From positions 1-64,000 of the forward strand of contig NZ_JADKPV010000003.1 in NCBI RefSeq assembly GCF_015351395.1: a stretch of 64,000 nt of DNA, in the 5' to 3' direction. How positions within the stretch are numbered: position 1 is the stretch's first letter; every line of letters begins with the position of its first letter. Origin of the DNA: Savagea serpentis. Its GTDB lineage: Bacteria; Bacillota; Bacilli; Bacillales_A; Planococcaceae. The position numbers and the translations under genes were made by a program. The notes under the pieces were generated by a model. That model was given only the letters and a program-made list of their open reading frames with translations. It had not been told where the DNA came from and made no database searches. Positions 28,324 through 37,394 of the stretch are shown one piece after another.

Positions 28324-29820
28324 TTATTTACCGAACTGTGGAATTCGGTGATTACCGATGGCAACGTGTACGATCTTCTGCTCTGTGTAGAAGCCAAATC
28401 CGTAATGTCCACCTTCGCGGCCGATACCTGAATCTTTACTTCCGCCAAATGGTGTACGTAAGTCGCGTACGTTTTGAGCATTCACCCAAATCATTCCCGC
28501 TTCTAAAGCATGTGCCACGCGGTGTCCGCGTTTGCCGTCATTCGTCCAAACGTAACCTGCTAAACCGTATGCGATATCGTTCGCAAGACGTACTGCTTCT
28601 TCTTCGTCTTTGAATGTCATCACAGCCATTACTGGGCCGAAGATCTCTTCTTGTGCTACGCGCATATCGTTCGTCGCATTTAACAACAATGTTGGCGCAA
28701 CGAAGTTTCCTTTTTTGTTCTCTTCAGAGATTTCAGATGTGAATACTTCACAACCTTCTTCTTTTGCGATTTGTAAGTAGCTCACTACTTTATCGTAGTG
28801 CTCCTTATGAATTAATGGACCAACTTGCGTGTTGTAGTCAAGCGGGTTACCTAAGTTAATGTTTAAGACACGCTCTTTCAATGCTTCGACGAAACGGTCT
28901 TTAATGCCTTCTTGTAAGAAGAGACGTGAGTTTGCTGTACAACGCTCACCGTTAAATGAGAAGATTCCCCAAATACATGCGTCTAACGCGCGATCGAAAT
29001 CTGCATCGTCAAATACGATAATTGGTGATTTACCCCCGAGTTCCATCGATACTGATTTTAATGTGTCTGCACTGTTTTTAATAATTGTTGATCCTGTCGT
29101 CGTTTCACCTGTAAATGAAATTAATTGTACGTCAGGATGCTTAACGAGTGCGTCACCTGCTGTTTCACCAAAACCGTGAACAACGTTGAATACGCCTGCT
29201 GGAATACCTGAACGGTCAATCACTTCTGCGAGTAAGTTCGCTGAAAGTGGTGAGAACTCAGCTGGCTTTAATACGACTGTATTACCTGTCGCAAGTGCTG
29301 GCGCAACTTTCCATGTTTCTAACATGAACGGTGCGTTCCAAGGTGTAATTAAACCTGCTACGCCGACTGGTGTATTTAATGTATAGTTGATGAATTCATC
29401 ATCGACTTGGTACGCTTCGCCTACGAGACGAGCTTCTACCATACGCGCGTAGAAACGGAAGTTTTCCGAAGCACGTGCTACCATGTTTGTCGTCTGGCTG
29501 ATTGGAAGACCTGTATCGAGTGATTCTAAGTATGCAATACGCTCTACTTCTTCGTCGATCAAGTCAGCGATTTTGTAGATGTATTTCATACGCTCTTTTA
29601 ATTTCATCGTTCCCCAAGGACCATTATCGAAAGCTTCGCGTGCTGCTGCAACTGCTTGTTCGATATCTGCTTTATCCCCTTCTGCTACTACGTTCACTTG
29701 TTCATTCGTGAATGGGTTGAAATTTTCGAATGTTTTACCGCTTGCGCTATCTACGAATTCCCCATTAATGTAAAGTTGAATGTCTTGTTGTTTTTCGTGT
29801 TTCAATGCTTCTTTAGACAT
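28324..29820 (-). CDS. hpaE: 5-carboxymethyl-2-hydroxymuconate semialdehyde dehydrogenase
   Basis: An NAD-dependent aldehyde dehydrogenase that oxidises the ring-cleavage product made by HpaD. The family features are the NAD motif FTGETTTGS (around 247), the catalytic Glu in SMELGGKSP and the catalytic Cys in FNGERCTANSR (near 300). The sequence as a whole, including PWNAPFMLETWKVAPALATG, resembles HpaE more than generic dehydrogenases. The length of 498 fits. A terminator separates it from the DapA-like gene upstream, so it may be fed by read-through. Confidence 0.88.
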   Translation of the reverse strand: MSKEALKHEKQQDIQLYINGEFVDSASGKTFENFNPFTNEQVNVVAEGDKADIEQAVAAAREAFDNGPWGTMKLKERMKYIYKIADLIDEEVERIAYLESLDTGLPISQTTNMVARASENFRFYARMVEARLVGEAYQVDDEFINYTLNTPVGVAGLITPWNAPFMLETWKVAPALATGNTVVLKPAEFSPLSANLLAEVIDRSGIPAGVFNVVHGFGETAGDALVKHPDVQLISFTGETTTGSTIIKNSADTLKSVSMELGGKSPIIVFDDADFDRALDACIWGIFSFNGERCTANSRLFLQEGIKDRFVEALKERVLNINLGNPLDYNTQVGPLIHKEHYDKVVSYLQIAKEEGCEVFTSEISEENKKGNFVAPTLLLNATNDMRVAQEEIFGPVMAVMTFKDEEEAVRLANDIAYGLAGYVWTNDGKRGHRVAHALEAGMIWVNAQNVRDLRTPFGGSKDSGIGREGGHYGFGFYTEQKIVHVAIGNHRIPQFGK

Positions 29821-29866
29821 GAAACCACCCTTTCCATTTTAAGTTTAAGTTAAATCTATCCATGAG

Positions 29867-29904
29867 AAAAGCCTCTCTCCTCGCATTCGGAATGAGAGGC
29901 TTTT
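29867..29904 (-). terminator. Terminator between the DapA-like gene and hpaE
   Basis: AAAAGCCTCTC (29904-29894 on the minus strand) pairs with GAGAGGCTTTT (29877-29867), an 11-bp perfect stem with a T-rich end. It lies only 46 bases before the hpaE start. Confidence 0.75.
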
Positions 29905-29921
29905 CATTGATTTAATGTGAA

Positions 29922-30827
29922 TTAAACTAAATCTAAGCTTTCTAATACTTCGCGTACTTCTGCTTGTAATTCTTCAGTTGGCAATCCTAATGGACGGCGT
30001 AATTTTGGTGTAATTTTGCCCATCATACCGAGAGCTGCTTTTACTGGTGCTGGGTTCGTATCTTTAAATAATACGTCGTTCAATGGCATCATTGCGTAGT
30101 GCATATCTTGTGCTCCTGCTACGTCGCCGTCTGCCCATTTATTATAAAGATCTGCTACACGCACTGGGTCAACGTTCGCTGTCGCACTGATAAATCCAGC
30201 ACCACCGATTGCGAGCATTGGGTAACAAAGTAATTCGATTCCTGAATAGAGTAGGAAATCACGGCCACAGTATAACATGACGCGGTTAACGTGTTCGAAG
30301 TCTTTGTTTGACTCTTTTGCACCGATGATATTCGGGCAAGCGTCAACTAAAGCTTTCATCGTTTCTACTTCTAAGTTCACACCTGTACGTCCTGGAATAT
30401 TGTAAAGGATAATTGGAATTTCAACTGCATCCGCAATTGTTTTGAAGTGATCGAAAAGTGCTGCTTGGTTTGGTTTGTTGTAGTAAGGTACGATAACCAT
30501 CGCTGCATCTGCACCGATTTCTTCCGCATACTTCGTCAATTCCATCGCTTCGTCAAAGTTTGTAGATCCTGTTCCAGGAGTGAAGAATACACGTCCGTCA
30601 ATCGCTTCTTTTGCAAGATCCATCACACGTTTACGCTCTTCGATTGTCATTGAGCTCGGCTCACCGCTCGTTCCAGTAACTGAAATTCCGTGGCTCCCGC
30701 TCTCGATCTGCCAGTTCACGAGTTCTTTGAATGTTTCTTCATCTAATGATCCATCCTCTTTGAATGGTGTAATAACAGGACAAATTGAACCTCTTAATTT
30801 TTTTCTAGCTTCTGCATACTTTGGCAT
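29922..30827 (-). CDS. DapA/NAL-family lyase, probable aldolase of the 4-HPA pathway
   Basis: A 301-residue TIM barrel of the dihydrodipicolinate synthase/N-acetylneuraminate lyase family. The Schiff-base Lys is K171 (IIGAKES), the catalytic Tyr is Y142 and an Arg at 147 lies in YNIPGRTG. GTSGEPSS (52-59) replaces the GTTGE of DapA. Class members bind pyruvate covalently. It sits in the 4-HPA catabolic region behind its own palindromic operator, not with lysine genes, so its likely job is to release pyruvate and succinate semialdehyde from a seven-carbon intermediate. Some family members (NahE type) are hydratase-aldolases, which could also cover the missing HpaH step. True lysine DapA cannot be excluded. 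Confidence 0.75.
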   Translation of the reverse strand: MPKYAEARKKLRGSICPVITPFKEDGSLDEETFKELVNWQIESGSHGISVTGTSGEPSSMTIEERKRVMDLAKEAIDGRVFFTPGTGSTNFDEAMELTKYAEEIGADAAMVIVPYYNKPNQAALFDHFKTIADAVEIPIILYNIPGRTGVNLEVETMKALVDACPNIIGAKESNKDFEHVNRVMLYCGRDFLLYSGIELLCYPMLAIGGAGFISATANVDPVRVADLYNKWADGDVAGAQDMHYAMMPLNDVLFKDTNPAPVKAALGMMGKITPKLRRPLGLPTEELQAEVREVLESLDLV

Positions 30828-30863
30828 TGATATCTGCTCCTTTTCTAATGGGATTGTTCTTCA

Positions 30864-30891
30864 TATATAAAATCATATATGATTTTATATA
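30864..30891. promoter_or_regulatory. Perfect 28-bp palindrome, probable GntR operator
   Basis: TATATAAAATCATA and its exact reverse complement meet at 30877/30878, 37 bases ahead of the DapA-like start. Related AT-rich dyads occur ahead of the TRAP transporter and of hpaB, as expected for a shared regulator. Confidence 0.7.
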
Positions 30892-30921
30892 AAAAATCAA
30901 CGGATATCGCTGATTTCTTAT

Positions 30922-32223
30922 TTATTTCATTAAGTCAGGTAAAAATGTCACGATTGATGGGAAGATGATGACGAGTACCATACATAAAATCATCGCAAAC
31001 AACATCGGCAAAACACCTTTGAAAATTTTATGAATCGGCACTTCTTTCGCTACCCCACTAATAATGTAAACACTTAAACCGAGCGGCGGTGTTAATAATC
31101 CGATGTTCATAACGAGAACCATTACGACACCGAACCAAATGCCGTCGAAACCTAACATTGTGATCAATGGATAAACGACTGGTAATGTTAATGTGAAAAT
31201 CGCAATACCGTCTAAAAATAAACCTAAAATGAAATAGATGACGAGAATTACGGCTAAAATAATCATCGGACTTAATGATGATTCCGCTACAAATTGTGTG
31301 ATCATCACTGGAATTCGGCTAAGTGCTAAAAACTTACCGAAAATATCTGCACCGATTAAGATGAAGAAAATCATCGCTGTTAAACGTGTCGTTTCACTTA
31401 ATGAAAGCTTGAAATCATTCCAGCTTAAACGGCGTGTTAATACAGCAAGTAAGAATGCTCCAAATGCTCCTACGCCCCCTGCTTCTGTCGGTGTGAAGAA
31501 TCCTAAGTAAATTCCTCCAATACTAATGACAAAAAGCAATAAGAACGGCCAGACACTATTTAATGATTTCAGTTTTACGGACATCGGTTTCTTTTCTGTG
31601 ACTGGTGCAATTTCTGGTTTGCGTAAAACCATGACATAGATGACGATCATAAAGAGCGCCATTTGTAATAATCCTGGTACGATTCCGGCAATTAACAATT
31701 TTCCAATCGGTTCCATCGTTAAAATACCGTAAAGCACTAAAATAACACTCGGTGGAATTAAAATTCCTAATGTTCCACCCGCTGCAACACATGATGTAGA
31801 TAAACCTGGATCATATTTGTACTTGCGCATTTCTGGCAAGGCAATACGTGCCATCGTCGCTGTCGTTGCGTTTACTGAACCTGAGATTGCTGAGAAGAGC
31901 GCACTCGTTCCGATTGTCGTAATCGCAAGACCCCCACGCACATGACCAATCCATGAGTCGACTGCGCGATACAAGTCATTTCCGAATCCACTATAAGAGA
32001 GGAACATCCCCATCAAAACAAATAGCGGGATAACGCTTAATGAATATGAACTAGCAGTTGAGAACGGAGTCGTTCCTAATTGAATTAATGCAGCGTCCCA
32101 TCCGCGAATCATCGAAATTCCGAAGATCCCTACGATAATTAATGAAACACTGATCGGTACTCGCAATACGAATAATACGAGCAGTAATATAATTCCTATC
32201 ATTCCAATTGTTTCAGGACTCAT
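30922..32223 (-). CDS. dctM: TRAP transporter large membrane subunit (DctM)
   Basis: It forms the sodium-driven transport channel of a tripartite ATP-independent uptake system. About a dozen hydrophobic spans fill the 433 residues. Family motifs are PLFVLMGMFLSYSGFG (around 66), ATMARIALPEMRKY and AGGTLGILIPPSVILVLYG (about 150), and late NIGLLTPPLGLSVYI. Its start overlaps the dctQ end by 11 bases. The location suggests uptake of 4-hydroxyphenylacetate or a related acid. Confidence 0.9.
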   Translation of the reverse strand: MSPETIGMIGIILLLVLFVLRVPISVSLIIVGIFGISMIRGWDAALIQLGTTPFSTASSYSLSVIPLFVLMGMFLSYSGFGNDLYRAVDSWIGHVRGGLAITTIGTSALFSAISGSVNATTATMARIALPEMRKYKYDPGLSTSCVAAGGTLGILIPPSVILVLYGILTMEPIGKLLIAGIVPGLLQMALFMIVIYVMVLRKPEIAPVTEKKPMSVKLKSLNSVWPFLLLFVISIGGIYLGFFTPTEAGGVGAFGAFLLAVLTRRLSWNDFKLSLSETTRLTAMIFFILIGADIFGKFLALSRIPVMITQFVAESSLSPMIILAVILVIYFILGLFLDGIAIFTLTLPVVYPLITMLGFDGIWFGVVMVLVMNIGLLTPPLGLSVYIISGVAKEVPIHKIFKGVLPMLFAMILCMVLVIIFPSIVTFLPDLMK

Positions 32224-32722
32224 GTCGTTCCACCGCCAATCCCCAATGTTTTAACATTTTCATAATGGATACAAAAGCAAACACAATAATCGCAAACGTG
32301 ATGATGAAAAGCGCAGGATAAATTGGAATTCCTAAATCCGTCGTCGTCACACCACTATTCATCATACGTACTCCATTCCCATACACTTGCTTCGCCATAA
32401 AGAATAAAACGATTGTAATCACGAGTTCTACAAAGCCGTAAACGATTTGTTGGACGCGCTCTGAAAACTTCGTCATGACGAAATCAATCGTAATATGATC
32501 GTTCACTTTATGCGTGACTGCAAGTGCGAAGAAAACGAGAAGTGCCGAGCTGAGCTCGGTCACTTCATAGCTTCCTTGCAGTGGCTTATTAAACAAGTTA
32601 CGTCCTAAAACGTCCATTGAAATAAGCACCATGATAAATAGAAGTAATAAGTTCGCTAATTGTTGTTGGATGAATACGATTTTATCTGTCACAGTATCTA
32701 CAATCGATATGAATTTTTTCAT
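32213..32722 (-). CDS. dctQ: TRAP transporter small membrane subunit (DctQ)
   Basis: A 169-residue protein with four membrane spans (about 15-35, 45-65, 87-107 and 128-150). It has DVLGRNLFNKPLQGSYEVTE early, the typical DctQ motif, and a Gly/Asp-containing loop (GVTTTDLGIPIYP) late. It partners DctM. It lies between dctP (12 bases upstream) and dctM (overlapping). Confidence 0.9.
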   Translation of the reverse strand: MKKFISIVDTVTDKIVFIQQQLANLLLLFIMVLISMDVLGRNLFNKPLQGSYEVTELSSALLVFFALAVTHKVNDHITIDFVMTKFSERVQQIVYGFVELVITIVLFFMAKQVYGNGVRMMNSGVTTTDLGIPIYPALFIITFAIIVFAFVSIMKMLKHWGLAVERHES

Positions 32723-32734
32723 CCTGTCTCACTC

Positions 32735-33778
32735 CTATTTATCGCGTAATTCTACCGCACGGTCATAAACCGCTTGACCTGGTAAGTTACGTTTTTCAAC
32801 TTTGTCAATCCAGTTTTGGATTGTTGGATTAATGAATTTAGACCATTCTTCTAAATCGCGATCCGATAATTCGTAAATCTCAATTCCTTTTTCTTTCGCT
32901 TGTTCGATTGCTTTTTCACTAATTGCGTCAAATGCTTTACCTGTCTGTTCTGCCATACGCCCATTCGTTAATTCTTTTAACACTTTTTGGTCTTCTTCGC
33001 CAAGTGCGTTAAATTCGCCTTCGTTCATGACGACGAACATTGTCGTTGAGTAGAAGTTACCGATTGTTGCGTATTTTACAACTTCGTCAAGGCCCCAAGT
33101 GTAAATTGCTTCCCAAGGTGCGATCGTTCCGTCAACAACGCCACGCTCTAACGCTTCGAAGTTTTCGTTCATCGGCATTGATACGGGTGTTGCGCCTAAC
33201 GCTTGTAACCATTCGCTCGTTTCAGCTGAAGGCGAACGAATACGCATACCTTTTAAGTCTTCAATTGATTTCACTTGTTTCTTCGTTGTAAATAACTGGC
33301 CTGGGTCTGTCGTGTATAACCAAAGTGGAACAGTTCCCGCATACTCTTGGTCAAATTCGTCAAACTCTTGGTAAAGCTCCCATAAATTCTTTGAACCACT
33401 CTCTGCATCTGTCGTCATAAATGGTAATTCCATGACTGACGTTAATGGGAATTGGTTCGGTGTGTAACCGTGAACACTTAATGAAATATCGACTGATCCT
33501 GTCGCCGCTGCATCAAACTGCTCGTCTGGTGCTGCGAGTGATCCACCAGGATACGATGTCACTTTAATCCGGCCATCTGTCGCTTCATCAATCTCCTCAA
33601 TTAACCCTTGAATCTCTTCTTCTTGGAAGTGTGCTGGTGGGAAGAAATGAGATAAATCAAGTTTCACTGCTTTACCGCCATCTGTTGATTCGCCGTCTTT
33701 GTTACCGCTTCCACAAGCAGCGATAAAAAGAACCCCTAATAAAACGACTAGCAACTTCACATTCAATAATTTTTTCAT
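32735..33778 (-). CDS. dctP: TRAP transporter substrate-binding lipoprotein (DctP)
   Basis: It captures the substrate outside the membrane. A lipoprotein signal peptide, LLVVLLGVLFIAACGSG, has its lipobox Cys near residue 22. The mature part shows the DctP fold, with SYPGGSLAAPDEQFDAAATG and KGMRIRSPSAETSEWLQALGATP. From the ATG at 33778 it has 347 residues. A longer frame would place the signal peptide too far inside. It is first in the operon, ahead of dctQ and dctM. A cre-like site and AT-rich dyad lie upstream. Confidence 0.9.
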   Translation of the reverse strand: MKKLLNVKLLVVLLGVLFIAACGSGNKDGESTDGGKAVKLDLSHFFPPAHFQEEEIQGLIEEIDEATDGRIKVTSYPGGSLAAPDEQFDAAATGSVDISLSVHGYTPNQFPLTSVMELPFMTTDAESGSKNLWELYQEFDEFDQEYAGTVPLWLYTTDPGQLFTTKKQVKSIEDLKGMRIRSPSAETSEWLQALGATPVSMPMNENFEALERGVVDGTIAPWEAIYTWGLDEVVKYATIGNFYSTTMFVVMNEGEFNALGEEDQKVLKELTNGRMAEQTGKAFDAISEKAIEQAKEKGIEIYELSDRDLEEWSKFINPTIQNWIDKVEKRNLPGQAVYDRAVELRDK

Positions 33779-33825
33779 ACATTTTACCCCCTCATCAATA
33801 TGTCCGCTTACGCAATTTTCAGAAA

Positions 33826-33839
33826 TGTAAGCACTCTCA
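33826..33839. promoter_or_regulatory. Candidate cre (CcpA) site ahead of dctP
   Basis: On the minus strand TGAGAGTGCTTACA matches the cre consensus TGAAAGCGCTTACA in 12 of 14 positions, 48 bases before the start codon. It suggests repression of the transporter when preferred sugars are present. Confidence 0.5.
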
Positions 33840-33850
33840 CAAAAGTGATT

Positions 33851-33876
33851 AATCATATCGTATATTATTTTATATA
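33851..33876. promoter_or_regulatory. AT-rich dyad in the dctP-GntR divergent region
   Basis: AATCATATCGTATATTATTT and the following TATATA resemble the right part of the 28-bp palindrome at 30864-30891. It lies between dctP and the divergent GntR gene, where the GntR regulator would control both. Confidence 0.4.
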
Positions 33877-33985
33877 TGTTTTCAACACATTTTTACATAT
33901 TGTTCGATAATTTCGACAAAGCACGACAGTTTCGGTTGGAATCTGTTTATTTATTCCAATTACCATAGTTGCAACAACATATACG

Positions 33986-34657
33986 ATGAGATATATTATG
34001 ATTATGACAAAAACAAAAATGAATAAACGACAATATGCGTATCATGTGATACGTTCGAGAATTGTGGATGGAACTTACGTAGCGGGTCAGCGAATTGTTA
34101 TCGATCAAATCGCAAAGGAGGTCAATTCGAGTCATATTCCAGTGCGTGAAGCAATTCATCAATTGGAATCTGAACAATTAATTGAATATGAGCCAAATAT
34201 CGGTGCTATCGTCAAAGGCATCAACAAACAAGATTATGAACAAACATTGGAAGTGTTAGCGGTACTTGAAGGGTATGCTACTGCTTTATCGGCTCCATAT
34301 ATGACAGAAAAAGCGATCGAACAATTGACAGCTATCAATTTAGAAATGAAACATCATCTCGAAAATTATGAAATTGACGAAGTGAATACGAAAAATAGAT
34401 TATTTCACTATACAATTTATCAACAATGCCCGAATGAGCCACTTATTCGCAGCATTAAAGAATTGTGGGAACGTCTCGATATCGTAAGACAAAATGGTTT
34501 TACGTTCTTTCCACAGCGTACGCCACACTCTATTGGCGAGCATGAACAATTACTACAATATTTCCGCGAGCAAGCCTCATTAGCTGTCATCGAACGAGCA
34601 GCTCGTGAACATAAAATGAATACATTACACGCTTTTCGTGAAACACATCGTCCGTAA
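33986..34657 (+). CDS. GntR-family regulator (FadR/FCD type)
   Basis: A winged helix-turn-helix domain at about residues 12-78 (AYHVIRSRIVDGTYVAGQRI, then EVNSSHIPVREAIHQLESEQ) is followed by a helical FCD ligand-binding domain (about 85-215) with several His/Asn residues that could hold a metal. The start is uncertain: ATGs at 33986, 33998 and 34004 are all in frame and none has a clear ribosome binding site. It is divergent from the TRAP operon and probably represses it and the DapA-like gene until a pathway acid binds. Confidence 0.8.
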   Translation: MRYIMIMTKTKMNKRQYAYHVIRSRIVDGTYVAGQRIVIDQIAKEVNSSHIPVREAIHQLESEQLIEYEPNIGAIVKGINKQDYEQTLEVLAVLEGYATALSAPYMTEKAIEQLTAINLEMKHHLENYEIDEVNTKNRLFHYTIYQQCPNEPLIRSIKELWERLDIVRQNGFTFFPQRTPHSIGEHEQLLQYFREQASLAVIERAAREHKMNTLHAFRETHRP

Positions 34658-34661
34658 AACA

Positions 34662-34703
34662 GAAAAACGAAGCTACTCTTATGGAGTAAGCTTCGTTTTT
34701 TAT
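34662..34703. terminator. Bidirectional terminator between GntR and aldehyde dehydrogenase genes
   Basis: AACGAAGCTACTC (34666-34678) pairs with GAGTAAGCTTCGTT (34684-34697) with one bulge. T-runs exist in both directions. It serves the convergent GntR and dehydrogenase genes. Confidence 0.8.
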
Positions 34704-34731
34704 ATGTTGAGATAAGAGGGTGTCGTAATCA

Positions 34732-36162
34732 TTAAAGGCGAATGGATATAAATTTCGTTTCTAAATAGTCTTCGATACCTTGGCGACCGCCTTCACGGCC
34801 GAGACCACTTTCTTTAAAGCCACCAAATGGCGCTTGTGGCGTTGAAGGTGCACCGTCGTTTAAGCCGACGATTCCGTATTCTAACGCTTCGCTCACTTGG
34901 ATCGCTTCTGTTAAGTTCGTCGTGAAAACATATGCCGCTAAACCGAACGGAGAGTTGTTCGCACGTTCTACTGCTTCGTCGATCGTTTTAAACGTCGTTA
35001 CAGGAACGAGGGGACCGAATGTCTCTTCGTACATACATAACATGTCATCTTGAACATTCGAAATGACAGTTGGCTCATAATAGAATCCTTCAAGGTCCGG
35101 ACGCGCTCCACCGACCGTTACTTTCGCACCTTTCGATACAGCGTCCTTCACTTGTTCATCTACTTTATCGATTGCTGCTTCGTCGATTAAAGGACCGATA
35201 TCTGTCCCTTCATCAAGTCCATTACCGATTTTGAATTTTTCTACCGCTTCTGTTAAACGTGCAACGAATTGTTCTTCAATCGATTCATGAACGAAGACAC
35301 GGTTCGTACAAATACATGTTTGACCCGCATTACGGAATTTAGACGCAAGAACCCCTTCAACTGCACGGTCGAGGTCCGCATCTTTTAAAATGATGAACGG
35401 TGCGTGGCCACCGAGTTCGAGCGATACTTTTTTCATCGTATCTGCTGCATCTTTCATCAATAATTTACCGACCTCTGTTGAGCCTGTGAATGTTAACTTA
35501 CGCACGCGCGAGTCTTCATTCCATGCTTTTCCGATTTGGCTACTACTCCCTGTTACAAGGTTTAAGACGCCTTTCGGAATACCTGCTTGTTCTGCAAGTT
35601 CAATTAATTTAATCGCTGTGAGTGGTGTATATTGCGCTGGTTTCATCACAGCTGTACAGCCCGCTGCTAATGCAGGAGCTAATTTACGTGTAATCATCGC
35701 CGCTGGGAAGTTCCAAGGTGTAATCGCTGCGACGACACCAATTGGCTGATGGTGAACGAGCAAACGCTTATCGCGATGAGATGCTGGAATCGTCTCGCCG
35801 TAAATGCGTTTTGCTTCTTCTGCGTACCATAAAATATAACCGTTCGCATAACGAACTTCTCCAAGTGCTTCTTGGAGAGGCTTTCCCTGTTCTGTCGTCA
35901 TCGTTTTGGCGATGTCAAGTTCGTTTTCTTTTACGAGTTCATACCAGCGATATAAGTATGCACTGCGCTCTTCGGCTGTCAGTTGTTTCCATGATTCAAA
36001 TGCTTCAGCTGCCGCATCTGTTGCAAGCCTCGCTAAATCTGTGCCTCCGTAAGGAACTTGCGCGACGACTTCTAATGTCGCTGGGTTAATGACTTCTTTT
36101 TGCTCCAAATCTTGTCCGATCCACTCGCCATTGATGTAGTTAAGATATTGTTTAACTGCCAT
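34732..36162 (-). CDS. gabD: Succinate-semialdehyde dehydrogenase (NAD(P)+)
   Basis: An aldehyde dehydrogenase of 476 residues. The catalytic residues are the Cys in NAGQTCICTNR (near 278) and the Glu in SLELGGHAPF (near 244). PWNFPAAMITRKLAPALAAG and FTGSTEVGKLL are typical of GabD. In this cluster its substrate is the succinate semialdehyde released by the final aldolase, giving succinate for the TCA cycle. It follows hpaF by 78 bases on the same strand. Its specificity is inferred from context and family. Confidence 0.85.
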   Translation of the reverse strand: MAVKQYLNYINGEWIGQDLEQKEVINPATLEVVAQVPYGGTDLARLATDAAAEAFESWKQLTAEERSAYLYRWYELVKENELDIAKTMTTEQGKPLQEALGEVRYANGYILWYAEEAKRIYGETIPASHRDKRLLVHHQPIGVVAAITPWNFPAAMITRKLAPALAAGCTAVMKPAQYTPLTAIKLIELAEQAGIPKGVLNLVTGSSSQIGKAWNEDSRVRKLTFTGSTEVGKLLMKDAADTMKKVSLELGGHAPFIILKDADLDRAVEGVLASKFRNAGQTCICTNRVFVHESIEEQFVARLTEAVEKFKIGNGLDEGTDIGPLIDEAAIDKVDEQVKDAVSKGAKVTVGGARPDLEGFYYEPTVISNVQDDMLCMYEETFGPLVPVTTFKTIDEAVERANNSPFGLAAYVFTTNLTEAIQVSEALEYGIVGLNDGAPSTPQAPFGGFKESGLGREGGRQGIEDYLETKFISIRL

Positions 36163-36240
36163 TCTATTTCCCTTCTTTCTTCCTTCAGGTTTTGTTTTGC
36201 ACTACTAAAATCGAGTGTATCATCTATCGCTCGATGTTTC

Positions 36241-36624
36241 TCACTTTTTGTATCGTAAATGAATATTATTTTTCTTATATGTCGGACGATCTAAAATTTG
36301 CATTTCTAATGAGAGCGCAAGAGAACGCTTGTCAAAAATAGCTTGGAAATGCTCGACAATCGTATTGAACGCTGCATCGCCTACGAGTTGAAGCTGTTCT
36401 TCCGTACGTCCCCCTCCAAGTTTCATCGTCGCATGAACGAACGCATCATCTTGTACACCGTCCGCTACGACATACTCGTCTAAACGAATAGCACGCGTGC
36501 GCAACCCGCCGATTGGAATAATCGTCGGGTGCTCAAGCAATGCATCGTTGATTTTTTGGAGTAATGCCGGAATATCGCCCTCTTCGACGAGATTTTTCGT
36601 ATATTCAATAATAATATGTGGCAT
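36241..36624 (-). CDS. hpaF: 5-carboxymethyl-2-hydroxymuconate delta-isomerase
   Basis: A small tautomerase-fold isomerase. The N-terminal Pro after the initiator Met (PHIIIEYTKNL) is the catalytic base, and RAIRLDEYVVADG and HATMKLGGGRTEEQ match CHMI proteins. At 127 residues it has the usual size. It lies 11 bases after the second HpaG half. It isomerises the HpaE product before decarboxylation. Confidence 0.92.
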   Translation of the reverse strand: MPHIIIEYTKNLVEEGDIPALLQKINDALLEHPTIIPIGGLRTRAIRLDEYVVADGVQDDAFVHATMKLGGGRTEEQLQLVGDAAFNTIVEHFQAIFDKRSLALSLEMQILDRPTYKKNNIHLRYKK

Positions 36625-36635
36625 GTATTTCGCTC

Positions 36636-37394
36636 CTATCGATTAAATTGATCGTCGCCTACAATCGTATTCACTAAGCGACCTACCCCTTCAACTTCTG
36701 TGACGACAACGTCGCCTACTTTCGTATCGACTGAACCTTTCGGAGTTCCTGTTAAGATAAGATCTCCTTCGTTCAATGTCATATATGAACTAATGTTTTC
36801 GATTAATTCTGGGATGCCGAATACCATATCCCCGGTCGTACCTTCTTGTTTCACTTCACCGTTAATGTACGTTTTTAACGATAAGTTCATCGGATCTTTC
36901 ACTTCGTCTTTTGAAACGAACCATGGACCGATCGGTGTACATGTATCGCGGTTTTTGACACGTAAGTTTGGGCGATAGTAGTTTTCTAAATAGTCACGGA
37001 GCGCATAGTCATTCGCTACAGTGTATCCTGCCACGTAGTCATAGGCATCTTCCTTTTTAATTTTCTTTCCTGATTTTCCGATGACGACTGCGAGCTCACA
37101 CTCATAGTGCATGAATGTGACATCGCTCGCACGGCGTGTTTCACCGTTATGTCCGATAAATGTGTTCTTCCCTTTTAAGAAGACGAGTGGTTCTGTCGGT
37201 GCTGCGAATGATAATTCTGCCGCATGATCTGCATAGTTCAATCCTAATGTAAACACTGTGCGTGGCTCGACTGGTGGTAACCATTCGACGTCTTGTTCGT
37301 TAACGATTTGGCCACTCGCTAAGCGAATTTCATCTTCTGTATGTGGATATGCTGCTTGAATTGCTCCTTTATAAACGACACGTGCTGTTCTCAT
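36636..37394 (-). CDS. hpaG2: HpaG-like isomerase/decarboxylase, C-terminal-type subunit (FAH family)
   Basis: A fumarylacetoacetate-hydrolase-fold enzyme of 252 residues. FTLGLNYADHAAEL (about 47-60), FLKGKNTFIGHNG, metal ligands in HYECELAVVIGKSGK, and GYTVANDYALRDYLENYYRP are visible, with GPWFVSKDEVKDP after them. It matches the second half of the bifunctional HpaG of E. coli, which is one long chain there and two genes here. It overlaps the partner gene by 4 bases, so the two probably form a hetero-oligomer that decarboxylates and isomerises the tricarboxylate. Confidence 0.87.
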   Translation of the reverse strand: MRTARVVYKGAIQAAYPHTEDEIRLASGQIVNEQDVEWLPPVEPRTVFTLGLNYADHAAELSFAAPTEPLVFLKGKNTFIGHNGETRRASDVTFMHYECELAVVIGKSGKKIKKEDAYDYVAGYTVANDYALRDYLENYYRPNLRVKNRDTCTPIGPWFVSKDEVKDPMNLSLKTYINGEVKQEGTTGDMVFGIPELIENISSYMTLNEGDLILTGTPKGSVDTKVGDVVVTEVEGVGRLVNTIVGDDQFNR

